This document shows, piece after piece, positions 22,837 to 34,882 of a stretch of DNA of 64,000 nt. A program made the position numbers and the translations under genes. The number at the start of each line of letters is the position of its first letter. Position 1 is the first letter of the stretch. Under the pieces are notes generated by a model. That model was not told the origin of the DNA, did not search any database, and saw nothing but the letters and a program-made list of their open reading frames with translations. This DNA is from Allodiplogaster sudhausi (Eukaryota > Nematoda > Chromadorea > Rhabditida > Diplogasteridae). The stretch spans positions 288,501 to 352,500 of the forward strand of contig CALZFC010000279.1 in the NCBI GenBank assembly GCA_945643635.1, written 5' to 3'.

Positions 22837-23823
22837 ATGAGCCGCCTCGCCGTCGTCGTTGCTGTCGCTTGCCTCGTGGCCTCTGCCTTCGCCCAAGGCC
22901 AAGGCGCCCCTCAGGATCCGCCCTTCATTGCCTCCGTTCGTCTAGTTTCATTCTTCGATTTAAAATACTTCTTGAATACACTTTCTTTAAAAAGTATTGA
23001 AATTTGCAATCAGTCATACTTTGGAAACGAAGTTAATTGCTTTAGGCGTCTCCTGCAGTGAAGGCGAGCTTCTACGCTGTTGTCCAGGCAAGTCAAATCC
23101 TCTTTGTCCACATTTTTTTTATCACAGCTCTCAGCCCCTCTCGTTCCCTTCATACATACCTTATTCTTCTTCTTCTTCTCTCTCTCCCTCTCTCTCTCTA
23201 TCTCGTTCTCTCTCTCCCTCTCCCTCTTTCTTAACTAATTCCAATTGCAGGCGAACGCGAACCAGCCCGAGGAGAAGGCGGACGCTGCGGTGGAAGCGTG
23301 GGTCGCCCTTCAGTCGCCTACAATCCAGGCCGCTTTCAAGCAATTCCAGGCCATGGTGGACGAGCAGGAACGGAAGGTACACTTCCAAGTCATCTTCTCT
23401 CTCCTCGCAAAATTAACTAAAATAATTGTTTATTTCACCTTTTCCCCAAAAGTAGTAAGTAAAATAATATCCTTTTTGTTTAGGAGGAAGCCGCTCACCA
23501 GGCGGCGCTCGCTCGTCTTTCCGCCGGCGCCCGCGCGGCAGACGCCCAGCTCACCGCGGTCATTATTCTCTCTTTTCAGCCATCCAAGCCATTTTCTTTC
23601 CATGATTCCCTTTATTTTAACTACTTTTCGTTCGGTATCTGGGGTAATGTAAACTCTAGAAATATTTTCTGAAAAGTTTTTAAAAACAACTCGATACTTG
23701 CAGATTGCCTCCCAGAACGGGCTGTCCGGCCAGCAGAAGGCTGCAGCCATCAAGAAGACGATGGACAGCTTGCCCAGCGCCGTCCGAAAGGAGCTCCTTG
23801 CTGCCCTCAACGGCGGCCGTTAA
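22837..23823 (+). CDS. SXP/RAL-2 family (DUF148) secreted protein, 150 aa
   Basis: Five exons join in phase: 22837-22939, 23059-23087, 23251-23376, 23484-23558 and 23704-23823. The ATG at 22837 is preceded by a splice acceptor (TTCCAG), so the leader is cis- or trans-spliced. A signal peptide (LAVVVAVACLVASAFA) is followed by a short Gln/Gly/Pro spacer. The mature protein is all-helical in look. It has ASFYAVVQANANQPEEKADA, then EAWVALQSPTIQAAFKQF, a charged coiled-coil-like region (EQERKEEAAHQAALARL) and a final LSGQQKAAAIKKTMDSLP with an Ala/Leu end. This is the layout of nematode SXP/RAL-2 proteins, which are abundant secreted, often immunogenic, small-ligand or metal-binding proteins of unsettled function. 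The exon 2 donor is GC (CAG|GCAAGT). The gene is intact, and its codon third positions are strongly GC-biased, as expected for a highly expressed gene. Confidence 0.9.
23170..23232. repeat. (CT)n tract in intron 2 of the SXP/RAL-2 gene
   Basis: CT-rich microsatellite on the sense strand, ending about 20 bp before the TTGCAG acceptor at 23250. Confidence 0.85.
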
Positions 23824-25474
23824 ATCCTATTTGTAAATTGCCGGGCCTTAAAATAGACCCGAACAGAAAATGGAGGGAATTTTAAATTTTATATCTCAAT
23901 TTTTAATGTCACAAGGATGCCTTTTTCCTCTCATGTTTATAGACATTGATTTACACGGACAAACTTTGATCTTAGCGAAAATTTATTGTTGCATTTAAAC
24001 CTGTGTATTCTTGCCGCCTTTTACCGGTATCTGTGTAAAATGAAGGAGAGAAACCGCTTCCGATTGTAGTGTGAACATGAGAATCTACACTGCTCATAAC
24101 AGAGTTTGAAACCTTGACATCGGCAGAAGTTTCAACAAGAAAGCAGCTATCTGCATTGCGTGATTATGGAAATTAATGTGGAAGTGAGAAGTGACATCAA
24201 GAATTATGTATGTACCAAAAAAGGAAAAAAAATGTAGACCTGCTAGATAACTCGGTTCAACCTTGACTGGCATGTTATTTCACTATCTCTTTTTCCGCTC
24301 TCTGAATCTCTCATTATTTCCCTCTTTTTCTGTCTCTCTCTCTCTCTCCCTCTCTCTTCCTCTGATCTAGCACAATTTATTGGTCTGTCTCCGTCCTTTT
24401 CTCTCTCACAGTGAGCTTGGGATTCTTTTCCTTCTGTCGCCCCCGCTCTCTGCTCCTGTTTCAGTTATCTAGTACTTCTCTATTGAGATGTTCTTTCCTG
24501 CCTCTCCCTCCCATTTTTCGCATTTTACAATCAGCAGAACCGAAAGAGCCTTGCTCTGACTGAGAAATAATGACAGAGTGGCAAGGAGGGTGTGTATTAT
24601 TTCTGTTTTGATACTTCTCATCCATCACCAGCCAGACACACTGAGAAATTGAACGTATGACTGCGGAAACGAAATGGTCGCAGAATAAAAGTTTTCGCTC
24701 TGAATTCTCAGGTTTCCTTTGATTGCTGTTATGTCTTGCATGGTCACACTGTATGGCAAGCAATTCCTTTTGGTACAGACAGCAAAATAATAGTGACGCT
24801 ATCTCGAGATTAAGTCAAAGAAGACAGTATTTGGTTTGATGGAAAAATGACGAATTGAAAACATTATCACTCTATAAATTAGATAAACATTATTTCGACT
24901 TTATCTTCAAAAACGGCCGTACATCGACTGTTAACAAGAAGATCACAAAGCTGTTCTCTCCTAAAAGGTATCTTAGAAACCCGTCAGACTGTTAAAAAAA
25001 TACACAGATAACAACGATTCAAGGCATCAAGTGAAATTAACTGCTTGAGTGAACATTAATTGATTAATTATTCGACTGACTTGAGACTTGAGACCATTTA
25101 CAGATTGAATTTTAGCGTGAAAGAGAAAGAAAAATGATATGAGAACCTAGAACTGTCCATGACAATTCCCGTAAAAAAAATCATAAACTACCCGACTGCT
25201 ATTTGGTTGAATTGTAAGAGAACGAGAACAAACGAGCAGATACAAAAACCACATTTTGAGTTTTAAAGCTTTCGAAAATGAAACATTAGGTAAAGCAAAT
25301 AAATGTCCATCTAATGTTGCAGGTACTGGTAAAAGCGATCTCGAGTCGCAACATTAGTCCAGGCTGGTGGCGCCTGAAATGAGATATTTATTGTTATCAA
25401 TTCAAGGATCGTCTACGCCAAAGAAGGGGCGAATAACAATAGATCGACTAAAATATTTTACGGACAGATGAGCA
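23824..25474. other. Intergenic region between convergent genes
   Basis: It lies between the ends of the plus-strand SXP/RAL-2 gene and the minus-strand GT92 gene. It is mostly AT-rich, with a CT tract at about 24300-24365. I see no exon, RNA gene or repeat family that I can support. Confidence 0.5.
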
Positions 25475-27135
25475 TTAAATATACTCTTCGGTATTCATGA
25501 CCTTGATGAATGCGTCGGCATTTGTGAGGAGTCGTTCGCATGTCGCGAGGCTGCGGCAGAAGCCGCGGCCAATGAAGCGCGCGTTGAACGGCGACGCGCG
25601 GCAACGCTCGATGTCGCGAAGCGTTGCGGTCGCGATGCGTGCCCACGAGGTGCCGAGGTCGGCTTCTGTATACGATTTCTCGAACTAAGTGCATTGAAAA
25701 TATATCTATGTACATATGTATATAGGCACGATAAATACAATAACATACGTATTTACATCAAAGGTAGCGGTTAAATAACCGAAAATGAAACACTGACCAA
25801 AGGCGTCCGTTCCGTTAAACCGCTCCGCGTACGCGTCTGTCATGGCCGCGACGCGTACTTCGAGAAGCGGCTCGGATATCTCATCGCTGGTCGTGTTCGA
25901 AGAAACCGACGCCGAGCTGGCACGTCGTGGCGTGAAGCGTCTGACAGACAGCAGCAGCAATATTTTTTCAACATCATTCTAAATTAAACTATTTATACTT
26001 CCTTTAAAAAGACGAAACCTTATATGAAAAACGAGGAGATCTCGTTCGTCGACGTTGACGGTGAGCTTGGAGGGAGGCACGTCGATGAACTCGGGCAGCT
26101 TCTCGTGAAGCATCGCCTTATGCAGGCCGACCATCACGGTCTGGGATTAATGATCAAATCTTTTTATTACTCTCCGGCCCTGGCCCACTTGTGGGCGGCA
26201 AGTTCTGGCAAGACAGCTTTGCATCTTACCAGAACATCCCTTCATCTTGCGAGCTCACTGGGAATCTTTTGACGAAAAATAAAACAAAGTTAAAAAGGAA
26301 TCCACACCCGCTCTGGCCGATAGAGCATCTTCCCAAACGTCGCGTACTCACGCATGACGCGTCGCGGCTGCGGGACGTGAACGCTTGCAAGGTGCGAGAA
26401 AGACAATTCGGACATGGCAGAGGGCACTGCGGCGGCTGTGTTCTCTTCCGCCTGCAGAAGGCAGCCAAGACATCTTCTCTCATTGTCGGATGCTATTAGA
26501 GTTCCATTCACGTCTTCTTTCAAGTTGAAGAAAAGAAAAAAAAGCGACAAAGGAGACAGTCAAACCAGCATTTCAGCATAGCGCCAAGGGAGTCGGAAGG
26601 CGGCGGCCGCGGGATGAGCTCGTGAAAGGTCGCCGAGAAGGCCGACGAGCTGGGCGGCGGCGAGGCTCGGGGCGGACGGCATCACGAGCACTTCATCCAG
26701 ATCCAGCACAGGCACGAACTCCACGTGCGACCTGCCATCTTTTTTATTTATATTTCTTATTCGCGGCGACTTTATCTGGATTGTACATAGAACAGTCAAT
26801 AAACCAACTTTAAGCCCTTTCGTTCGAGCTCTTTACAAATTTTGAAAAGTCCTTTAAAACGGGACTCCCATGAGAGGGAGATGCTATCTCTTGTTCATTG
26901 AGCTTTCCCTCTCGGAGAATGGCACTTTTCTTTCCTGCATTACGCGATGGCGAAGAACTGTCGAAGTGTAGTTTGTACAGTCCAGATAATATCGCATTGC
27001 ACTTTGTGCTTGTTTTACAAGCTTTTGGTTTTTTTCTTGCTGCGCTAGTTCCTCCAACGGACTTTTAGACTTTATTGTCATATTCTCTATTTCTCTAAAT
27101 CTCCTCTTCCTTTTCTCTTTCTTTCCATATCTCGC

Positions 27136-27179
<44 letters not shown>

Positions 27180-27528
27180 TTCCCTCACTCTCTCTCTCCA
27201 TCTCTTTCTCTTGCCAACCTCGCTCTGAGCATGCAATCGTTGATGGCTGTGTAGACGCTACCGCTGAAGACTCTGGTGTTCGGATCGTTGTCGAATGCTC
27301 CCCGATGTCGTTGCTCGACCGGCAAGTCCGGCCAGTCCACCAACTCGATTGCCCCCGTCGGCAGCCGTCTCTTGTACGTCTCCAAGACGTGTGCGACCTA
27401 TTGCAGTAATTAGAGGAATATTAATTGGATTTTAAAAGCATGAAAAAAACAAGTTTACAAGCGCATTTGTAAGGTTGTCCAGACAGACAGTTTGATCTCT
27501 TCACTCTTTATCTCCCATTTCCCTTTCA

Positions 27529-27571
<43 letters not shown>

Positions 27572-28148
27572 CTCTCTCGTCAATGAGTGTCGGTAGATGT
27601 AGAACTTGGTTGCTCCGGCGGCGAGCCACGATTCGAAGAAGGCGACGACGGCAGGCCAGTCGGCGTAGAAGAAGATCGGCTTCAGGCACACTCCCAGGCT
27701 GTGCGGATAGCGATGATTCGACGGCGACAGACGCACGTCGCTGCAATCAACTGATTACATTTGTCTATTAATTGCATTATCGTTCCAGTCAGTAAATAAC
27801 TATTTTTTTCAATGAATTAATGGAAATGATGTGGCAATTGCTTGCACATTGCTAACCCGGCGGTTTTCAGAGAGCACCTAGATACTTAAGGATGCTAGAA
27901 ATCAGACCACCGATTTGTAGCCAAAACACGTGTAAGAATGCAAGTAGTAATTCTAAATACGAAGAAAAGAAAACAATCGAATAGTGATAATATGTTTTGA
28001 AATATTACAACAACAAAAAACTAATGAATGACTTCAATAGGGCCTGACCGAATCGGCACGAGAAAGCGCTCATTGCTGGAGGCAGAGCGGAGAGGCAGCT
28101 GCACGCCAATCGAGTTCGCTGAGGAAAAGCGAGCGATGGCGAGATGTC
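25475..28148 (-). CDS. Glycosyltransferase family 92 (DUF23) protein
   Basis: Multi-exon minus-strand gene. In order, the exons encode: about 28030-28148 (HLAIARFSSANSIGVQLPLR); 27575-27740 (SLGVCLKPIFFYADWPAVVA, then WLAAGATKFYIYRHSL); about 27215-27400 (LVDWPDLPVEQ, SVYTAINDCMLRAR); about 26575-26735 (HVEFVPVLDLDEVLVMPSAP, then FRLPWRYAEML); about 26345-26530; about 26020-26140 (TVMVGLHKAML, VNVDERDLLVFHIR); about 25795-25980; and 25475-25685 (FEKSYTEADLGTSW, to VMNTEEYI stop). The order is G-x-C-x-KP, then W-P, then AINDC, then a DLDE acidic metal/sugar-nucleotide motif, then FR-x-W-RY. That is the GT92 core known from worm beta-galactosyltransferases acting on core fucose of N-glycans. 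The N-terminal exon(s), expected to carry a type II membrane anchor, were not found. Donor-side introns hold sense-strand GA repeats. Family call sure; substrate unknown. Confidence 0.87.
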
Positions 28149-29035
28149 CTGGTAGTGGAAATTAAACGTTTGTAAAATTTAAGAAGACACTAAACAAAAA
28201 TTATACTATATGTATTTTCCATCGATAACAAATTCGTTTTCCTCACTATTAGCAGCAAAAATTTAGTGTTAGCGAAATGTTTGTATAAACTGAAGTGTGT
28301 TCTGACTCTGACTCTCCCTTTCTCTCCACCCTACTCTCACCAACTCTCTTCACCAACTCTCTCTCCCTCACTTTATTCTTATCTCTATATCTCTCTCTTT
28401 CTCTCTCCTTCCTTCTCACTCTCTCCCCTACTCTCACCGACTCTCTCTCCCTCACTTTATTTTTCTCTCTATCTCTCTCTTTTCTCTTTCTTTCTCTTTC
28501 TCTCTCCCCTGCTCTCCCCTACTCTCACCGACTCTCTCTCCCTCACTCTATTCTTCTCTCTCTCTCTCTTTCTTTCTCTCTCTTTACCTTTAACGGAGCA
28601 GTCCATGAGAATGGCAGCAGGTGGGCAGATGCACCGATCAATCGCAAGGCGCTGCCATCTTCCGTCCCCCGAAGAAAACGACAGAGAAGACCTTCAAGTG
28701 GAGAAACCCTTTTATCTTACATCAAATCTATCCTTTAAAGATGTACAGGTCCAGACAAAAAGAAGCCAAATAATGCATCAATGATCTACATATTTCTTGT
28801 GAAGAAACCATTTTCCCAAACAGGAATGTACATGATGAATTAATAAATTAAGGACCACAGCATTTCCAAAGAGTAAAAATTTAAGCTAATTGTAAGTCCA
28901 TTGAGAAGATCAAATATCTCCTTTAATGCGGAAGATCTCTTTTTTGAAAGGTTTTCCTCAAGGTCGAAATGTTCAAGACAGGAAGAATAACCAGCCGAAG
29001 AATTGCGTTGTTTTCAATAGACCTGCTCTCTCTCT

Positions 29036-29069
<34 letters not shown>

Positions 29070-29167
29070 TTCTCTGTCACCTTCGTAATTATTCATTCAT
29101 GCAGGCAGCGCTTGGATATATCAGATCGTACGTGGGCGTAATAACGAGATGGGACCTCTCTCTCTGC
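28149..29167. other. Region upstream of the GT92 gene
   Basis: It probably holds the missing 5' exon(s) of the GT92 gene, but none could be placed. A CT-rich, irregular microsatellite with a recurring CTCACCGACTCTCTCTCC unit spans about 28310-28590. A shorter CT tract lies at about 29027-29080. Otherwise AT-rich. Confidence 0.5.
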
Positions 29168-29310
29168 CTCGAAATCTGCCGCGCGATTAATCTTACGTTC
29201 TGTCAATGACATGTCGTCGACAGACAGTCACGACCGTTTTTGATCATGACCACGTCGAGGACAGGTCGTGACCAGGTCATGACCATGGTCATGATCACGG
29301 TCATGACCAT
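29168..29310 (+). repeat. Left copy of an inverted repeat with GGTCATGACC palindromes
   Basis: It starts CTCGAAATCTGCCGCGCGAT and runs into a series of short palindromes based on GGTCATGACC, GTCGTGACC and TCATGATC. The same start occurs in reverse complement at 31884, so the two copies face each other about 2.7 kb apart around the 30.2-31.4 kb gene. Confidence 0.8.
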
Positions 29311-29637
29311 TCTTTGCATTTCCCAATGTTAGAATGGCGCGAATGCCATCAGGATTAATGCCTAATGGATTAATTTTTCTTTCTTGCACGCACATTCCCA
29401 TTAAGGAGTCAGCCGTGCTTTTAATCTTGATTAAAGTGGTGTCAGTTTCATTTAAAAAAAAAAATGAACGTTTCAGCAAAAGTTGCTTTAGGTTTTGGAG
29501 TGAAAGATGATACAACTTTTCATTCGTTTTCTTTTAACAAGGGAGTCTTCGGAGCAGCTTTTTTCATGTGCTATTTGTTGGACTACAATTTTTCGGTTTT
29601 GTAATCCATGAACAACAACTTATTGATACCGCTAGGA

Positions 29638-29638
29638 G

Positions 29639-29683
<45 letters not shown>

Positions 29684-29795
29684 AAGAGACGGAGACAGAG
29701 AGATAGAGAGGAAGAGACAGCGATAGAGAGAGAGAGAGACAGATAAAGAGACAGATAGAGAGGGAGAGGGCGAGAGAGAAAGAGAGAGAATGATG
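29638..29795. repeat. (GA)n microsatellite
   Basis: Nearly continuous GA with some AGATAGAG variants. It lies between the left inverted repeat and the minus-strand gene ending at 30161. Confidence 0.9.
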
Positions 29796-30160
29796 AAGAC
29801 TTAACGCCCTGCACGTTTCTAATCATGCTCCATCTAAACAGTCTTCACGAATGCACCGCATAGCTGGCTTGCTTGGCTGCTGCCAATCTACTGTGTTGCA
29901 AACATTCCGGACACCTAGAAGGAATGCAGTCTCTCCGGGATGATCACGTCTGCTTCCTACTTTCTAGTCACCGGAATTACGTCGGTGCTGCATCGGCTTC
30001 GGCCAAGCGTTCTCGTTTTGGAAGCAAGTCATTAAGGAACAAGGCATTTTTTCAATTAACAAACATGAGATTAACCAACTAGTAATAACAACCATTAGGT
30101 AACAAGAGAAGCTTTACGATCAAAGCTACAGTACCCATCTCTAGTCAGTTATCACAAACA

Positions 30161-31409
30161 TTATCGATGTGATCGGTTCAATCGATGTGATCGGTTCTTC
30201 ATCTTCTTCCGCCTTTCCAGCAACGCCTCAAGCAGATAGCCCTGTTCTTGAGCACGCTTCACGGTCGAACAGTCCTGAGCAGAGAATCTCGGTTACTGTA
30301 TCGAATGGGAGAGGACACTGTGCACCGTAACGTTGATAAATGTCGAAGCATTACTAAGGTAATGAGGAAACTAATTTTTAAATCATATCTAGAGCACAAA
30401 TTGATAATAAAGAAGTGTAATTAAATATAACCGTGTAAACTGACATTGACCATCTCGCCCTCCTTCGCTGTCTTGCTGGCCACATAAACGTGTCCATCTC
30501 GGGCGGGCTCGAAGCTCAGAAACAGCGGACCTTAAAAAGAGATTTTCTACATTGACAAAAGTGGTAAGGAAGAAAATAGAGGGTTAAATATTCCTTACAT
30601 ACTTAGGTAACCCTCCGATATTTTGGTTTAAAAAAAGAGAACAAAAAATAAGCCATGTAATATTTTTTAATTACAAGTAACCTGAGCACATTGTAAAGTG
30701 CACCTTATTATCCTGCTGGCGCGACAGCAGCCCCTGCTCTTCCTGGCGCTGGCGCCAAGCATCTTGCCGCGCCATCGAAGCAGTTCACCTTGACTCCTCG
30801 TGAATGTCGAGTCGGACACTCCAATAACAAGCTGAACAGACATATGAATACAGCATGTTGAAATATTGCAAACATTTCTTTTGATAATCATGAAGCATAA
30901 AAAGCTACAATTTTCATGGAGCGTAAACTATTCCGCCATAATGGAAAACCAAATAAGTACCTAAGTTTAGCACTGAATTGTGGCTTTAACGAAAGTAAAT
31001 CTAATAGCATAGTGCATACCTGAACAATGCGCTCTTCGCGCCGAATGCTTAGTTAGCGTCCGGAGCACTTGATCTGGCGGAAGATCTGCGTCGAGCGGTA
31101 CACGGACAGCGAGCGGCTTGCCCTGCTTTAGACGAAAGCTAATTTCATCATGCATTGGAAATACATCATCATTCATATAGGAAGGAAGGCGGTAGGAATA
31201 AAAAAAATATGCTTATGCCGTGGATCAGAAATGAATCGAGTAGAATACGAACAAGTCAAGCTTTGCATTTGAGAAAATCATGGTGCCACAACAACCTATA
31301 AGCGTAAGCGCAGATAACCTGAATTTTTTGGCGGCGGCAGCGGGCGCCATTCAGACTTTCGCGGAGCAATGGTGATTGTTGGTCGCCTGAGAGTGCGGGC
31401 GACGACATC
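30161..31409 (-). pseudogene. Unrecognised multi-exon gene, possibly decaying (in-frame TGA)
   Basis: Minus-strand exon candidates: 31319-31409 (DVVARTLRRPTITIAPRKSE), about 31027-31138 (LKQGKPLAVRVPLDADLPPD), 30682-30831 (CYWSVRLDIHEESR, TGA, TASMARQDAWRQRQEEQG), 30445-30530 (GPLFLSFEPARDGHVYVASK) and 30161-30274 (DCSTVKRAQEQGYLLEALL, ending NRSHRLNRSHR). The last four join in phase with canonical splice sites, but a TGA at 30785-30787 interrupts the frame. The first exon does not join the second in phase, so an exon is missing or wrong. A separate start at 30775 (MARQDAW) is possible. The C-terminal part is Arg/Gln/Glu-rich and helical. I do not recognise the family. It lies between two inverted repeats, so it may be inside a transposed segment. 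Confidence 0.45.
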
Positions 31410-31559
31410 CTGTTAAAATGAAGTACAAATAACAAAAATTAAGCTGCAAAACAACAACACTCAAGAAGATTTAAGACTGCTAGCTGGCTGACAAATCAAA
31501 TTCATCCCGCGCAAAGCGCTTTTAAAAATTACGGTATAAAGTGAGTGAACGTTGGGTCA

Positions 31560-31884
31560 CACATTCAGTTGAAATCATGAATTTGGTCGTGACCCACGGT
31601 CATATCCATGAGCGTGTCGCTCTGCATCTCTCACAAATGTGTACTATCTCGCTTTGGTCATGACCATGGGTGGCAACCGAGTGGACATGACCACCAAATT
31701 ATTGCCCTGCGGTCATGACCGTGCCAGTGACACATGCTGGACAGGTCGCGACCCATGTGTATTAAGATAGGCGGATTTGTTTTCTGTCATTGACCGGTGT
31801 CAATGACATACAAATTGGTCATGACTGTGTGTCGACGACGTGTCATTGACACAAAGTAAGATTAATCGCGCGGCAGATTTCGAG
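31560..31884 (-). repeat. Right copy of the GGTCATGACC inverted repeat
   Basis: Reverse-complement partner of 29168-29310: the last about 60 bp (ending CGGCAGATTTCGAG) match the left end inverted. Inside are many GGTCATGACC, GGTCGTGACC and GTCATTGAC palindromic units. It is longer than the left copy. No target-site duplication is obvious next to the outer ends. Confidence 0.8.
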
Positions 31885-32229
31885 TGGTCCGCCGTCTTTT
31901 GCCCCCCCCCAGCTCTCCTTCTCCATGTCTCTAATCTCCACCCCAACCTATCCAAAGTGTGCTATTCATCTCAGCAAGCCTAGATGAACCGCGATAACGG
32001 AGGGCAAAGGAGAACGGGAACGAACTTAAAAAGGAAAACCATGGCGCAACCTGCCGACGCAAGAAAAAACTCCTTTTTGAGTGCAAGAAAGGACAAGGAA
32101 GACATGTAGTGGTGAGCCCAAATGAGAGAAATAAATTGTGGACAAACCTGAGGTAAGAAAAAAAAGTTTTTTTTTTACTCTTTGCTAGTTAAAATAAATA
32201 GTTAAGCATTAATCAATATCTTTGTAAGA

Positions 32230-33053
32230 ATATGAAAAGTGAAGAAACCTAGCGTTGTCTGCGTCGCGAAAGTAGTAGAATCGAACTTCGGTCTCAGAAA
32301 CGCGAAAGGCATCATAAACGTAGACGCCGATGTGATGAGAAGGCACTTGAAAAGGGCGATGACAGATTCCAGAGAAATAATGAACGAGAAGGAAATGGTT
32401 AAACAGCAATGGAAGAAATTGGGAAGCAGATGCACATATGTATGTACATACATATACATACAAGGCAAGGCGTGCGATGTAAGAGTAGAAAAACACTAAC
32501 ACTTCAGAGTCAGTAGGAGCGTGATCTGATTTCGAAGCAGTGAACCTGCGGCGAGAAACTTCATTATTTTTATTGTGGAAAAATTGCTCTTCAGAACAGA
32601 AACAACTGTGTATAATTTGTATCATCAAAAAAAAAAAAGTTTCATACAGACATACACACATACAGAAGCGTCCACGAGCCAGGGGATACGGACATGAGCT
32701 GTAGCGAGCGGCTCCAGCCACAACGAGCCAGAATTAAGTGAAAATTGTAGAGATTGTAAGCAGCATGTTGTAATTTTCTCCTATTTTCTATTTAATTTGG
32801 CTCGAACGGCTCGAGCTGCGTTGATCAGCTTGATCCGTATCCTCTGGCGCGTGGGCGGCAGTGTGCTTCATGTTACTAACAATAAAGAGCGCAATGTCTG
32901 AGTGAGAAATATTTTGCTCATTTCACGATGGCTATCTTGTGTAGAAAAGAAGAGATAGAAGATGGAGAAATAAAGAAGAGTCTCACTAGCAAGAACCACG
33001 AAGGCGAGAGCGACCACGGCCGGCGACGGCAGCAAAAGACGCGGCCGTCTCAT
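32230..33053 (-). CDS. Possible short gene with a signal-peptide exon
   Basis: At 33053 a minus-strand ATG opens MRRPRLLLPSPAVVALAFVV, a good signal peptide, ending at a canonical donor (CTA|GTGAGA). Downstream candidates are about 32800-32880 and about 32255-32350, which encodes HHIGVYVYDAFRVSETEVRF. I could not join them in phase, so this may be the 5' end of a gene whose other exons are misjudged, or of the neighbouring 30.2-31.4 kb gene. The family is not recognised. Low confidence. Confidence 0.25.
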
Positions 33054-33457
33054 TGTCTCTGCCAGAAATATTGCACTCTTCTAGACATTCATTGTAGGAA
33101 ACATCTAGTGTCACGCACAGTGGTACAATTCTACGTATGGTTGCCAAAAGATTAATATCACGAAAATTTATTTGAAATTAAGTTATCTTCAACGAAAACA
33201 TTATATTTATTCTCACGCAAACTATAAAGTTGGAAAAGGAAATTTATGTAATTTAGAGTGAGAAGCTGCAATGGAGGGGGTTGCTAGTAGAGCTAGTAAT
33301 AATAAATAGAGATGTAGTAAATACTTTGAGAACAAAAGGAGGAAATGCGCATTGTTGCGTTTACACGCCCAGGCAGAGCCATTGACAAAAAGATTCTTAA
33401 TGAGCGGGCGGCTTTTCTTTCGGCGGGACCTGCGAAAGTGGCACGGGGTCACCCAGT

Positions 33458-33459
<2 letters not shown>

Positions 33460-33492
<33 letters not shown>

Positions 33493-33543
33493 AAAGAGAG
33501 CGGGAGAGGGAGAGGGAGAGGGAGAGGGAGAGGGAGGGAGAGG

Positions 33544-33574
<31 letters not shown>

Positions 33575-33805
33575 AGGTAAAGAGAGAGAGGAGAGAGGGA
33601 GAGGGAAAGAGAGAGAGGGGAGAAGGAGAGAGAGATTGAGAGAGAGAGAGGGAGAGAGAGAGAAGGGGAAACAGAAGAGAGATGGATAAGAGAGAGAGAG
33701 AGAGAGAGAGGGGAGAGAGAGAGAGAGAGTAGAGTTAGAAAATAAAATAGATCACTGCCTGACTGCATATTATGTGGTGAGAAAAAAAGACATAGAGAGA
33801 AATTG

Positions 33806-33847
<42 letters not shown>

Positions 33848-33900
33848 GGAAACAACGAGAAAGAGAAGAGAGAGGAGGGAGAGAACGAGAGACAGAAAGT
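33460..33900. repeat. Long compound (GA)n microsatellites
   Basis: Two GA-rich blocks (about 33460-33730 and 33805-33900) with GGGAGA and GAAA variants. Further GA tract at about 34815-34885. The long Ser/Leu or Arg/Glu frames across them are artefacts. Confidence 0.92.
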
Positions 33901-34815
33901 CGACCACTGTCTGTCTGCATATTCGGTTGGCAGAGTGAGATCATCTTTCGAGATAAACACAATTCCTATGTTCTCTTCCTCCCTCCCTCTCTTCAATGGA
34001 AAGGCCTGATTTTCGTGGCTACTTTTCATGAATGCCGACGGTGAGTGTTCGATGAAGATATTAAAGATCCCTCTAAAATTCACTCTGTCCGTGGTGTGAG
34101 TGGATATTCCAGCTACTTCTCAAACTCACTGATCTCTCAATGGCTTTTCTATAACTTTCTTCATTCAGTCACTATTAATACTATCGTTGAATAAAGGGAG
34201 AGATAGGAGAGGAATGAACGAAAGCAAATTATTTCTCACATCTCACTTATCATTTCCTAACTCTCACCTCCCCCGTTTATTCAGAATAATTGTAGCCATT
34301 TCCACATCCTCATTTTTTTTTATATAAAAAAGTGTCAATACATCGCACAAGCACACTCTTTATTGCATCGAATGAACATTTACACTTTACAGAAGGAGAG
34401 GTGTACAGGTTGCGCAAGCGGCGAGTAGTCTACATTTTGAACAAAAATGGGAATTATCGGACAGAAGGGGGCAAATAATTAGATATCGCAGAAAAAGAAA
34501 GCAATAGAGAGAGAGAGAAAACCCATTTGAAAGTGTTTGGACAGGATGTATTAAAAGTTCGCTTTGGGGCCCCATCTGGCGAACGAAGATCGCTGAACTA
34601 ATTAATTAACTTATATATTGCGCCAATCTTAATAGGGTTTAATTATCGTAGTAAATTGGGGTGCAAGAATTCATTAGCCCGGTTGAACGTGCAATTCACT
34701 AAATACATCGCGACAAAGCTTTTTGTTCCGGGTGGAAAGATGCTACTCGATAACAAACTTAAGGGGGCAACAAACCGACATGACCTTTAGATGATAAAGA
34801 GTGGAGGTGAGAAAC

Positions 34816-34882
<67 letters not shown>

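Noticed and set aside
30785..30787. TGA as a selenocysteine codon
   Set aside because: No Cys-replacing context or nearby SECIS-like stem is evident; a pseudogene lesion or misread frame is simpler.
33397..34083. 228-codon frame rich in SLSLS
   Set aside because: Pure microsatellite translation; both strands and several frames are open simply because the repeat has no stops.
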